Positions 21,881 through 32,800 of a stretch of 64,000 nucleotides of DNA are shown piece after piece (positions within the stretch are counted from its first letter, which is position 1; every line of letters starts with the position of its first letter). A program made the position numbers and the translations under genes. Origin of the DNA: Forficula auricularia (lineage: Eukaryota > Arthropoda > Insecta > Dermaptera > Forficulidae); assembly GCA_024734495.1 (NCBI GenBank), contig JALMQS010000818.1:20238-84237 (forward strand), written 5' to 3'. Under the pieces are notes generated by a model. The model searched no databases, had not been told where the DNA came from, and worked only from the letters and a program-made list of their open reading frames with translations.

Positions 21881-22289
21881 TGCAATATAATTTTGTTCAA
21901 CTGTATTTTAATTAAATATACTCGTATTTTATTAATTAAAAATCAGCTTAAAGAAATAATCTAACACATTGCGAAAGCAAAATAAAAAATTCTGAGTGTG
22001 TCAAGCTTACGCACGACAGGTAAACTTCTAGTATTCCTCTCTCTTTTCATTTCATTCTCTCTTTTTCTCTCTTACGTTAGTTTGAAAGATTATAGGTTAA
22101 ATAATTCAACGACGAAGCATAGATTTACTCTTTCTAATATTTTTCTTATACATGAATGAATTTTGATTTATGTACAGTTCCAAAATTTCTTTTTTAATGT
22201 TACATACAGCATTTTCCATTTGTTTGAATGTTCAATAATAATTTTAGTGTTGAATGTGCTGTTTTCCTCCGTCTAATAAAGTAGCGCTT

Positions 22290-22900
22290 CAGATGATGTC
22301 ATTTGTGCCAATATGAGCGAAATTAAAAATGTTTCCTGTTCCACCTGGTGCATCCAAAAAAAGAAACCATCTTCTTGAGCAGCGACTGCATACTTAATTT
22401 TATCATAAAGTAATTTTTGTTCTGGTAACATTTGGTTCATTTGCTTGAACATGGCATTTTAAACCATCAACATTGTACGATTGTTCACGTTGCATATCGC
22501 GATTAAATAAATCACTTACTAGCCGATTAACTGATGGCATCCCTAATTTAATTAGTGGTTTGATTCGAAATGATCATGCATAAATCTTCCAGCAATCAAA
22601 GATTCATTATATCTTCTGGCGAGAAATTTATATCTGGATCTCCTCGAATTCTACGTAGAGCATGTAATACATCTTCACTCATTGAAGCCTTATATTTTCC
22701 CCATAATTTAGGCGGGTTGGTTAGGAAAACACGTTGTCAATAAAATGGCAAACAAACATCGTATTTGATGTGGCTATGAACCGAGAGCAGCATGGGCAAG
22801 AGTTGTATCCCAATGCGAATCTTCTTCTAACAATTGTAATGCTAGGCATGCACCATGATTCGTGCTGTATAATGCACTGAGATACTAGGAAATGTATTTA
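22290..22900 (-). pseudogene. Helitron Rep/helicase fragment
   Basis: Read on the minus strand in shifting frames it gives EEDSHWDTTLAHAALGS, then PHQIRCLFAILLTTCF, then PPKLWGKYKASMSEDVLHAL, the typical segment before the helicase of insect Helitrons. A Walker A-like remnant follows (FLDAPGGTG in one frame near 22350). Several stops and shifts show that it is dead. Helitron terminal hairpins were not located. Confidence 0.75.
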
Positions 22901-23219
22901 TAATAAGAAACATTGATTAAGATTTGGAATGTTTCTTTCCGACAGAACTCAGGTTAGCCAACTAATAACAATAAAATAATCACATTTAAAAATATAAATT
23001 TTTCTTTTTACTTAAGAGAGAATGGTGTATTTCTGTGAAACAGTTTAATTCTAAAGTTTAGGGAAAACAAAATATATCTATAATATAATCATAATACTTC
23101 TTCAAGGCCTTTGAGAACAATGAATTAACCCACACCCATTGTCTGCCTGGGTACAAAAAGAAAGATAAACCTTTTTTAAAACCCCAATTGTCATTCTACC
23201 TGAGAATAATTAATTTAAT

Positions 23220-23772
23220 TATGTAAAATCGTGTGAAATCAAATCAAACCGATTTGGCCCAAAATTTAGATAAACCATCTGGAGCACTAAACAAACATAT
23301 GGTGTGAATATGGTTTCGATACGTTCAGTGGTTTTAGGCATGGAGTCGATCACGCACATACATACTAAGGATTATATATATATATAAATTAAATTTACAA
23401 ATTATGTCTGTATTCAAAATAGATTTTATTATCTTAAAAAAAAAGTTTCTGAAATTTTGACCTGACTACCTGTATACCCCTTTCTTTTGTTAAGAGGAGT
23501 TTCATTGTTAAGACCTGACCTTTCAGGGCAGAGATAATGTATTGTTTGCTTGGCCCTTTTAGAGGCTCTATTTCTATAGATCTTATCTGTCAATCAATTA
23601 AATAAAAAAATAAAAAATAAAATCAAACCGATTTGGCTCAAAATTTAGATAAACCATCCCCAGCACTAAGCAAACATATGGTGTGAATATGGTTTCAGTA
23701 TGTTGAGTGCTTTAGGCGTGGGTCGATCGCGTACATACACACAAAGGATTTTATATATATAGATTAGAAAAA
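23220..23772. repeat. Two direct copies of a retroelement 3'-end-like sequence
   Basis: Copies at about 23225-23385 and 23620-23765 share AACCGATTTGG, TTTAGATAAACCATC and GGTGTGAATATGGTTTC, and end in TA repeats. No coding capacity is seen; the source is not identified. Confidence 0.5.
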
Positions 23773-23984
23773 TACAAAGATTTCCACCAGCAGGTGATGC
23801 AGGATTGACGGGTCATGGTCAGCGACCAATCACTGAGATCATATTCCCTGGGGATCCTGCAAAACCTAATCGTGGATCGGCAGATGGATCTGCCACCTAT
23901 GGGGATCCTGCAAAACCTAATCGTGGATCGGCAGATGGATCTGCCACCTATCATAAAGGCGTGGGTCTCGTCGGACATTTTTAT

Positions 23985-25718
23985 TACTTACTTACTTAAT
24001 ATTCATAAAGTTTCGGCTTTAATAGAAAAGCCATCTTCAAGTTTATTTATATTTAAACTAATTATTAAAACAATATCTAAAATATCATTTTGTAAAATTT
24101 GAAATTTCTCTCATGAAACAGAGAATTTGTAAATTTTCATTTATTTTTTTGCCTTGAAATTCATAATTTTTTAAACAGAATTCAATTTTTTGAACAGAAT
24201 TTTTTCATGAAGAATTTAAAGAATAATTGTTAAAATGAATTAAGACACTTTTTGTAATAACATTCCTCTGACTAAAATTAAACAAAAATTTGTACCTATC
24301 CCTAAACCTAACAATTTGTTTCCAGTAGAGTTTTATAAGCTGATTATTATTTATCATACAATTTCCGTATCTTCTACAACAGTTTAGAGAAGGGGTTCCC
24401 TAACTTTTCCATGACAATGTGCCTTTTTTTAATTGACATTTTTACATGGCGCCCTAACCTAAATAAAAGGACATATATCAAAACAAATACTGTATTTTGT
24501 CTTTCTAAATACTCTTGCTATTAGAATCAATAAAAATATGTTGGGAATTTATTGTTTATTTTTCTATGAAAATTAAAAATTCAGACCACAGGGGGGGGCC
24601 CTTTCTATACAATTCAGATTTTTTCAAGGGTGTAAAAGTTAATTTATTTCGGTTTATGTATGTCTAATAATTAGTAAGAGATAAAAATGAATAATAAATA
24701 CATTTGTAGCTTCTCACTTTGATTTTGGTCTAGTTAGGCCAAATATCTTGATTCAATTAATTATGAAGCTTCACGGCGCACCTCTGAGAAGGCCGCCATG
24801 CACAGTTTGGGAACCTCGTGATTTAGACTTTTGAGAAGTTATAGGTCAAAACAACGAAAAATTTTGACATATTTTGCAGATGCCCCTGGGTTAGAATAAT
24901 AAATTATTTGTATATTTATTTATTTATAATAATAATTATGTATATTTAACGTAGCGTATGTGTTTTTTCTTTTTCTTTAAGCACTACTCAATTAGTGAAT
25001 TCAACATGTGATAAAAAAAATATTTAAATTAAAATTTAAAAATGATATTATATATACGCCACTGTATATATGAAAATTTAAACGTCATGGTTTAAAGAAT
25101 AGTATCACATAAAACAGACCACAATTTGTGGAAAGTACACCCATTTGTGAAAATTTAAATACACCTAAAAATACATAAATAAAAATGCATTTTTGAAACG
25201 AGTATGTTTAATACGTAAAAAACAATCAAAATCAAACATGAATTTTTTAATTTAAAAATTAATTATATTAATAGAAACCAAGGAATTTGTGTATGTCTTG
25301 ACAACAATATATTATCAGTGACAAGGAGTTTTTTAAAGAAAATCAAATATTTTCTTGTGGGATCCAATATTATACAAGTATATTAGTATTAGAGCAATAG
25401 TTGAGGATCAATTCCATGAATTTATGTAAGAAAAAAATATAGATAAAAATAATAATAAAAATAATGAAATAAGTAATGAGAAATCTAACAAGTAAAAGGC
25501 AAAAATGATCAAAATCCTGATCACAAAAATATTCAGAAAACAAAACAGAATTTAGATATAAAAAAATTCTTATATAGAAAATAATTAACCCTAACTTTTC
25601 ACTCAAAATTTATGTAATATTATAAAATTGTGAATTTAATATTTCACAAAGAGAAACAAAGAGGTTGTCCTCTGCTTGATGCAAATAAACATACACACAT
25701 ATATGTATATCAAATATA
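23985..25718. repeat. Duplicated 3' flank of the peptide paralogue, unit 2
   Basis: Matches 61936-63918 (unit 4) over nearly its full length and 46850-47940 (unit 3) in part, for example GAAGCTTCACGGCGCACCT and AACGTCATGGTTTAAAGAAT. It contains no supported gene and is the backbone DNA between the peptide and finger genes. Confidence 0.75.
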
Positions 25719-26934
25719 CCGGGTGAGTTTTTTATCTTGATAGAGTCTTATAATTAAAAATAAGTGCATTAAATGAAAAAAAGTTTAAAATAAAAGTTTA
25801 TTTATATCAGAGGGGAAACTTAACTATGCTAATTTTCGTCGACCTAGAACAAACTTTCAAGGGTATTTTGAGGTAAAGTTCTGTTTTTTAAATGGAAACC
25901 TATATGTTTCTGTATATATTCTGAATTTACAATAAAAACTGAACAATTTTTATTAAAACTTTTCTTTTATTCGACATAAAATAATAAAAAAATATTAAAT
26001 CAATTATATCTAAAAAAAATTCTAATAATTATTTTAAACAATCAACTTAAATATCAAATAATAATGATCAAATATTCAATTATTAAATAAATAATTTAAT
26101 AATTTTTCGACTCTGTTCTGAAACATTCCAGAGTGTATTGCAAGTCTTCTGGATGAATTCCAGTTACAATTTCTTTATTGTGGCCTGTTTTAAGTTTCTT
26201 CATAATCTTTACATTTTTTTTTGTTTTTTTAACAAATTTAAAACACGTTGAAATGAAGCTTGTGAGGGAATATTTCTATCAGGAAAACGCTCGGCATTCA
26301 TTTCAATGAAAACCTCATAACACTTCTTCCACATTCACCATAAATTAGGACCATTTCAATTCTGTCTTCAACAAAAAATTCTTCATTTTTATTATTGTAA
26401 TACTATCTACTGGATTGACACGTGAAATAAACTTTTTTAAACTCAAGTCTTTTAAATATTACTAATAAGTAGAAAACAATCTCTTAAATGGGTGTATAAT
26501 GAAGTTTTAAGAATATTATAAACACTTATTTTCATTGTTGTGACTTTTTAATTTAATAAATATTTATTCAATAATTAATTATTTGATCATTATTATATGA
26601 TAATTAAGTTGAATAATTGCTAAAAATAATTATTAGGGTTTTTTTCTGAGATCTAATTGATTTAATATTTTGTTTATTTGATGTTGAATAAAAAAATAGT
26701 TCTAATGAAAGTTGTTCAGTTTTTTTGTAGATTCAGATTATGTACAAAAACATATAGGTTTATTTAAAAAAAAGAAGTTGACCTAGAAATACCCTTAAAG
26801 CTTGTTCTAGGTCAACAAACAATAGCAGAGTTTAGTTTCCCCCCTATATAATTAAACGTTTATTTGAAATTTCTTTTCATATAATGCACTATTTTCGAGT
26901 TATAAGACTGTCTCAAGATAAAAAAATCACCCGG
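25719..26934. mobile_element. DNA element with ~390-bp terminal inverted repeats
   Basis: Left end CCGGGTGAGTTTTTTATC; right end in reverse CCGGGTGATTTTTTTATC. The arms (25719-26100 and 26540-26934) stay complementary for about 390 bases, including TCGACCTAGAACAA. No transposase lies in the centre. Partial copies: 11537-13730 (interrupted) and 63918-64000 (cut by the window). Confidence 0.75.
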
Positions 26935-26941
26935 TGTATAT

Positions 26942-27378
26942 ATATTATTTATTTGTTTGAGTCTATTTGCGAAGACTTGGTCTTCATCAACAGTCTTTTT
27001 TAATTATAAATATTATTTATCGAGTCAATACCGTATGGATATTGAAAATTTTCCATCTTTACTTAGCTAGGAGCCAGATAAAATTCAAATAAACTTCGAG
27101 TTCCAATTTTAGATTAAAGAAAGTTGCGAAAAAAAGGACAAACCAACCCCCTCTCCTTCCATTGTCGGTCTGTTCTTTGGTACAAAAAAAAGGATACATG
27201 GTTTTTTAAGAATGAATGTGACCTTAAGTTGATTTAAATTTTATCTGGCTCCTAGCTAAGTAAAGATGGAAAATTTTCAATATCCATACGGTATTGACCG
27301 CATAAATAATATTTATAATTAAAAAAAGACTGATGATGAAGACCAAGTCTTCGCAAATAGACTCAAACAAATAAATAA
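26942..27378. mobile_element. Foldback element carrying decayed hammerhead-like motifs
   Basis: Arms 26945-27095 and 27228-27375 are inverted copies (AATTTTCCATCTTTACTTAG). Each arm carries a hammerhead-like stretch (CTGATGATGAAGACC or CTGTTGATGAAGACC, then GTCTTCGCAAATAG) in which GAAA has become GCAAA. Confidence 0.65.
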
Positions 27379-27639
27379 TATATTAGTATATATACAGATA
27401 TATAATTTCGATATATATGTGTGTATGTTTATTTGCATCAACCAGAGGACAACATCGTTGTGAATCAACAACTCTGCTACTCTCGGGAAAACAAAAACTT
27501 TTCAATTAATATTTCACATTTGACAAAAAAAAAGAAAATAAATTTCTACTTAGAAGAGATGCGGTAAGTAAAATCGTTTGATGGACATACAAAATGGTTT
27601 CGCTTACGATACATTAAGGCAAAGAATTTGTTTGAATCA
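27379..27639. other. 3' flank of finger gene B
   Basis: AT-rich DNA similar to 47930-48080 beside finger gene C (AAATCGTTTGATGGACA). No gene. Confidence 0.5.
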
Positions 27640-27770
27640 TCAAATCCACAGTACTTTTTTGTATAAACTTACTCGGGCACTGACAACAACTAAAAGAGTT
27701 TAACCTTGAATGTCTCAGTAAAATGAATAGTCAAACCAGAATTTCCAGTAAACTTCTCTAGACAATATGA
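27640..27770 (-). pseudogene. Relic fingers downstream of finger gene B
   Basis: After the stop at 27771 the minus strand reads YCLEKFTGNSGLTIHF in a decayed finger frame, then SCCQCPSKFIQKST after a stop. The same relics lie at the same place beside genes A and C. Confidence 0.6.
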
Positions 27771-28871
27771 TCAATTAAAAACAATTTCGCATTTATGTGT
27801 CCGTGAATGTTTATTCAAAGAACTTCTTTGTGAAAACTTCTTGGAGCAGCGCCCGCAAATAAAAGGCTTCTCGCCTGTATGCGTTCGCAAATGGATTGTC
27901 AAATTAGACTTATTGATAAACTTTTTTGGGCAGTGTGCACAACCAAAAGGCTTCTCGCCTGTGTGTGTTCGTAAATGGACTGTCAAAACAGACTTTTTAG
28001 TAAACCTTTTTGGGCAGTGTCCACAACAAAAAGGCTTCTCGCCTGTGTGTTTTCGTAAATGGACTGTCAAATTATACTTATCGATAAACTTTTTTGGGCA
28101 GTGTGCACATCCAAAAGGCTTCTCGCCTGTGTGTGTTCGCAAATGGATAACCAAATTATGTTTACGTTTGAACTTCTTCGTGCAGTGCGCACAACCAAAA
28201 GGCTTCTCGCCTGTGTGTGTTCGTAAATGGCTACTCAAATCAGACTTATTGGTGAACCTATTTTGGCAGTGTGCACAACCAAAAGGCTTCTCGCCTGTGT
28301 GTGTTCGTAAATGGACAACCAAATTTGACTTAATGTTAAACGTTTTTGGGCAGTGTGCACAACCAAAAGGCTTCTCGCCTGTGTGTGTTCGTAAATGGAA
28401 AACCAAATGATCTTTACGTATGAACCTCTTCGTGCAGTGCGCACAACCAAAAGGCTTCTCGCCTGTGTGTGTTCGTAAATGGGTAGCTAAATTAGACTTA
28501 TTCGTAAATATTTTTCTGCAATGTGCACATCCAAAAGGCTTCTCGCCTGTGTGTGTTCGTAAATGGATAACCAAATGATGTTTACGTATGAACCTCTTCG
28601 TGCAGTGCGCACAACCAAAAGGCTTCTCGCCTGTATGTGTCCTTAAATGGTCAACCAAATGAGACTTTTGAGTAAACCTCTTTTGGCAGTATTCACAACG
28701 AAATGGCTTCTCTCCTTTCCGTAATTGGTTAGTCAAATTAGACTTTAGTGTGAGCATTGTCGGCCACGTGCAATATCTAAAACTTTTTCTTTGTGTGTGC
28801 CCTTGAATGTAGATTCGAACTTTTTTTTTTGAAAAAACTTCTGGTACAACTGTGAACAACTCAAAATTCAC
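27771..28871 (-). CDS. C2H2 zinc-finger protein B, 11 fingers
   Basis: Eleven Kruppel-type fingers of 28 residues, all with C-x2-C and H-x3-H ligands and mostly [11 protein letters not shown] linkers, follow about 54 non-finger residues (YIQGHTQRKSFRYCTW). A nuclear DNA-binding role is expected from the fold; the targets are unknown. The 5' limit of the open frame is a GTG, not a usable eukaryotic start. The first in-frame ATG is at 28757-28755 (MLTLKSNL), and the matching Met is kept in gene C, so translation may begin there unless an upstream exon is spliced in. Helix positions vary from finger to finger (SHL, HHL, SNL, DHL, SDL, HNL, YNL, SVL, SSL), unlike the uniform array of gene C. No ZAD, KRAB or BTB domain is present. 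Confidence 0.9.
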   Translation of the reverse strand: MNFELFTVVPEVFSKKKVRIYIQGHTQRKSFRYCTWPTMLTLKSNLTNQLRKGEKPFRCEYCQKRFTQKSHLVDHLRTHTGEKPFGCAHCTKRFIRKHHLVIHLRTHTGEKPFGCAHCRKIFTNKSNLATHLRTHTGEKPFGCAHCTKRFIRKDHLVFHLRTHTGEKPFGCAHCPKTFNIKSNLVVHLRTHTGEKPFGCAHCQNRFTNKSDLSSHLRTHTGEKPFGCAHCTKKFKRKHNLVIHLRTHTGEKPFGCAHCPKKFIDKYNLTVHLRKHTGEKPFCCGHCPKRFTKKSVLTVHLRTHTGEKPFGCAHCPKKFINKSNLTIHLRTHTGEKPFICGRCSKKFSQRSSLNKHSRTHKCEIVFN

Positions 28872-29210
28872 TTTTAAATAAGGTTCGATCAGTTTAAAGA
28901 AGACGAAATGTTTATTATTCTTTTTGGTTCTTTAATTTCCAATTACACACTGGCCAGTTGTAATTCCGATGGATGAGGTCTATCACCATTTAGTGAAACA
29001 CCTGAAAACAAACAATAAATAAATCAATAATATTTTTTTTATTAAATGGAGCTCGACTCTTTAATAAAGTAATAAGTTTTTTATTCTTAAATTCTTTTTA
29101 AATATAAATAAATTTAATTGGTGATTTGAAATATTTATACTTTATAAAAAATGCAAATTATAATACGATTGAAGTAGTTTTTGGAGACGGAGTCATAAGT
29201 GAATTTAAGG
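28872..29210 (-). other. 5' exon and intron start of finger gene B
   Basis: Matches the exon shared by the finger genes, with a TGTTTTCAG acceptor on the minus strand near 29005. Beyond it intron text shared with gene C (ATTATAATACGATTGAA) runs to about 29210, where homology ends. No exon 1 donor was found further upstream. Confidence 0.6.
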
Positions 29211-29640
29211 CCCTTTTTACACTAGGGAATTCTCAGGCGACCAAACGTAACCTCAAGTTTCCTGAGAGTATCTTGTAATCCACTTTCAATGTTGAGTATT
29301 GTGGAGACACACCCGGAGCGATTGCAAAGAGACGAGGATCCTACGAATTTTCTACCAGTCTCACGCAACTTGCCAGGAAGGTCGCCAGTAATTTGAGTCT
29401 CTTGTGCGTTTCCTGTCTTTTAGGCAAACATGCCCTTAAATAATATAGCCAAAACTGTTGAACGAGGATTCACAACGGCTAGAAGCAGATGAATCGATTT
29501 ACATGATTCTCAGTGTATGGTACTAATTCGACTGTGTGTATTCTACGCACTGGCAACTCAAATTGAAGGTATTCAAGTTACCGTTGCCTCGTTTGTGATT
29601 TGAATAGTTAGTCCAGTCATTTGGTTCTAAAAAAAAGGTT
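29211..29640. other. Unassigned sequence
   Basis: Less AT-rich than its surroundings and with no partner elsewhere in the window. No open frame of note and no RNA signature. Confidence 0.4.
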
Positions 29641-30098
29641 AATTTGAAAGTTTACCATAATTTTGAAAATGAGTAATTTTATAGATTTCAACGTGCTATT
29701 TCCAAATTTCACCTTTGCGACGCTCGTAGGAAAAATCTATTGATTTTACAAAAAGAAACGTCATTACATAAATTGTAGGAAACATTCTCTAGTTTCATTT
29801 TGTATATAAATAATTTTATTCTTAAATAAGATGGAAAGGAGATATTGTCAAAAAAATTCTTTTAGGCTCCATTTTACCATCATGCAGGGGAAAACTTCAT
29901 AGATACGCGGCGCGGTGGTAAATTTGGATTTCCGAAAGAGTACATCAAAATTTATATAATTACCTATTTTCAAAACTCTTGGAAAACTTTCCAGGTAAAA
30001 TTACCAAATGACTGGACCATGTGTGAAGGGGGCCAAATTGATTTTGATGAGGAATTCCAAGTTTCAAAACAGAGAGATAATTATAACTATCTTTTTTA
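29641..30098. repeat. Repeat family 5, copy 2
   Basis: Matches 60040-60478 closely (TTTTGAAAATGAGTAATTTT, AATCTATTGATTTTACAAAA) and 41370-41738 less closely. Non-coding. Confidence 0.65.
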
Positions 30099-30261
30099 TT
30101 CAAAGCCGACGTTTCAGAGGTTTATTCCCTCTTTTTCAGGGTTGGAAAAAGTCAGTAATTACAATGTGTAGTATACACTAAATTCCTCTTAAAATGAAAT
30201 AATATTATATATTATATTGTTACTGCCACTGAGAAAGGAGTCAGAGGGGAATGTCACATTG
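30099..30261 (-). repeat. Penelope-like tail with hammerhead-like motif, copy 1
   Basis: On the minus strand the sequence reads CCCTGAAAAAGAGG, a short loop, CCTCTGAAACGTCGGC, then AATAAA: a CTGANNA, stem II, GAAAC arrangement with CTGAAAA in place of CTGATGA. Copies with the same flank (GAATGTCACATTGTATTTA) lie at 43101-43260, 51165-51275 (+) and 60480-60545. Confidence 0.5.
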
Positions 30262-30528
30262 TATTTAGTTCAGTGACTGTGAACAACTCAAAACTCACCT
30301 TTAAATACGATCTGATCTAATTGGTGAACTCAAAATGCTTATTATTTTATTATTTTTTGTTTTTTAATTTCCAAACACACACTGGTCACTTGTTGTTCCA
30401 CTGGACGACGTGCCACATCATTTATTGAATCATCTGAAAATAATTAATTAAATAAATAAATAATAATACTTTATAATAATTATATGGACCTCGACTCCGA
30501 AATAATATAAAAAGTTTTTTTTATTTAA
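30262..30528 (-). pseudogene. Body-less 5' exon of a zinc-finger gene, copy 2
   Basis: Carries the shared exon with acceptor TTATTTTCAG near 30438 and the internal text GTGAGTTTTGAGTTGTTCAC, but the finger body is replaced exactly after TTCACAG by the Penelope-like tail. Its intron is interrupted by family 2 and BEL/Pao insertions and resumes at 39711, with exon 1 near 40080. Confidence 0.65.
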
Positions 30529-31454
30529 TTTACCATACACGGCATGGTCAAGTATTGTAATTGTGCATGAAATATGCTGACCTATTCTGATATGGCCATC
30601 CACTTGAATTTACCATACAACCTGGCCCCTAAAATTATTTATAATCATGTAAGGGGGGCGTTAGTTTTTGCATTTTTAGACTTCTGCGGGTCCACTGATT
30701 ATGTTTACAAAATTTAGTTGAGTTTGCTCAAATGAACGAGATTTTTAATTTTTAATCCCCCCTCCTCTCAACCCCCCTTAATTTTGGGTCTATGTCCACC
30801 AAAATCTAATCAGCTCTTAATCTAAATGGACCAAAATTAGCTCTGAAATTTGGTTTTAATATTCACACTAGTTTTTGAGCTAGCTTGTCCACAAAAATTT
30901 GTTGACGCACAGACTAACAGACTAACAGACATTTTGACAAAACTATTATTATATGTTCACTTATTTGGGTTTTGTGTAGACCGAAATGCCATGGTTTCCC
31001 TCAATTTTTTTAATCAAAATAGTTTAAGCCGTTTTTGAGATATTTCGAAAAAAAAGACGAAAAAAAACAGTTTTTTTATGCCTGATTACAATACTTTACT
31101 ATACCTTGTATGGTAAATTAAAAAGTGTTTTTTTATCTCCTTTTACGAAATATCTCAAAAATGGCTTAAACTTTTTTGAATAAAAAAATTAAGCGAAATC
31201 ATGGCATTTCGGTCTAAAAAAAAACTAATAAGTGATCATCGAAAAAATTATATTTTTCTATATAATAATAATTTTGACAAAAGGTCTGTTAGTCTGTCGT
31301 GGACGAGCTAGCTCAAAAACTATTGTGAATATCGAAACCAAATTTCATACGTAATTTTGGTGCATTGAGATTAAGAGCTGATTAGATTTTGGTCGATATT
31401 GACGCAAATTTAAGCGGCGGGGGGGGGGGGGAGCGGGAATTAAAAATCTAGGTC
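30528..31454. repeat. Family 2 copies d and e, head to head
   Basis: One copy runs forward to about 31110 (CCTTGTATGGTAAA) and a second runs away in the opposite direction, making a large imperfect palindrome. The second is split by the BEL/Pao element at 31454 and continues at 39403-39710. Confidence 0.7.
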
Positions 31455-32669
31455 TGGTTGAGCCAACTGATAGTCAGGGTAGAAAAAAGTTAGAAGAATT
31501 CAAAGTTCAACAAAATTAAAAAAAAATATGCTAGGATTAAAAAATAATAACAGTGACTCCAAAAAGTTTTTCAGTTGCTCAGCGCACTTAAACTTTTATG
31601 TTAGTTTTAATGTGATTAAATTATCACCATATTATGAAATTGAATTTAAATTAGAAGGTTCTTGCTTACCTCTGAAAGTCGAGAATAAATAAAAAAATAT
31701 AACAAGAAAATTATCTGAGAAAAAATTGCAAAGTCCAATTGAATTGTGAATATGAATTATGATTAGAAATTATCACTTTATTTTTATTATTATTAACAGG
31801 GTAAATTATAAGTTAATTAAACAGAAAGTATTTGAGACAAATAAACGAATGAATTTTAAAATTAATTAATTAAATCTAATTAACAATTTTTCAATTAAAG
31901 TTATTAGTAGTAACAGGATTAAAAATGTTTAATTAAAATAAAACTTAAAATTAGAACTAATTAGCCATAAACAAGGCGGCCATATTTATTTATAAAAATA
32001 AATATAATAGGTAAATGGATTTGAGAAATTATTTGCGTAGAAGAGATGAAGTGTTCAAAAACAAATGGATTATATTTAATAAGAAGGGAGAGAGTTTTTC
32101 AGTAATTAAGGAAGAGTAGAAAAATGTATTAAAGAGTGATAGGATCAAATAGGTTCACTTATCAATTTGTTGAAAAGGTCTGACGAATCCGTTGAATGTG
32201 AGAATTTCTTCCAGGCCAATCTGTACCAAAAATAAAACGAGTGTGTATTTCCTTCCAATGAAGTCGATACTGAGAGAGAAAATGGTACAGCTACCAGGAA
32301 GCAGAAGTTTAGAGGTCCAGTTGTGGTGTTCTAACATAAATATCAACTCACTAGTTGATATTTTATCAATTTACAATTGATAAGGGAAAGAATGAACACC
32401 AGCAATAAAAAATATGAGAGTAAAATGTGAGACTGGACTCTGATTAACAGAACATGATCTGCATAGATTCGATGATTACACAAGAATGAGAAAAAATTAA
32501 TTATGTCAATAAACATAAATTTGTTTATGGCTGTTCCCAGAGCGAGCGCCTCCCTAGGGCTGTTCTATCGAGTTGACGAACACTGCCCTAGAGATATTTT
32601 TTCTGCACAAAAATCGTAAAAACGATGATCACACATGCAATAAGCTCACGGTTGCGATTGGCGCAACCA
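31455..32669 (-). repeat. BEL/Pao 3' LTR
   Basis: 1215 bp, starting TGGTTGAGCCAACTGATAGT and ending GATTGGCGCAACCA on the + strand. It is nearly identical to the other LTR; small differences cluster around 32105-32180. The purine-rich primer site next to it (near 32670-32690) is not a classic one: ACCGGGCCCCGGT on the minus strand. Confidence 0.9.
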
Positions 32670-32800
32670 TACCGGGGCCCGGTGACAGAATGTCGCAATA
32701 AATTTGTTGAAAAGGTGTAGACTGAGAAGGAGAGAGTAAAGATAAGGAAAAAGTAAACGTGTGAAAGAAAAGTGTGTAAGTGATGAAGTGTTAACAATGT

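Larger units (their letters stand above)
21783..23772. mobile_element. Two-kilobase composite insertion in the peptide pseudogene
   Basis: The insertion is flanked by GATTAGAAA on both sides (about 21774 and 23763), a probable target duplication. It opens with a GC-rich island, contains a Helitron helicase fragment, and ends with two direct copies of a ~150-base sequence (AACCGATTTGG, ATATGGTGTGAATATGG, TATATATATA), which looks like a retroelement 3' end. Confidence 0.55.
21512..23982 (+). pseudogene. Secreted-peptide paralogue, split and incomplete
   Basis: Bases 21512-21785 encode the pro-region of the peptide family (LEAEVFITKRPFW and KSEVDEPDVLITQEE), with about 75% residue match to the intact copy. 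The frame is then broken by a 2-kb insertion and resumes at 23790 (AGDAGLTGHGQRPITEI). A 51-bp in-frame duplication follows (GDPAKPNRGSADGSATY twice). Homology stops after HKGVGLVGH. The signal peptide and the C-terminal third are missing, so no functional product is expected. Confidence 0.8.

Noticed and set aside
21600..21890. 96-codon open frame on +
   Set aside because: Its first part is the peptide pseudogene and its last third is the GC-rich island of an insertion; the frame is accidental.
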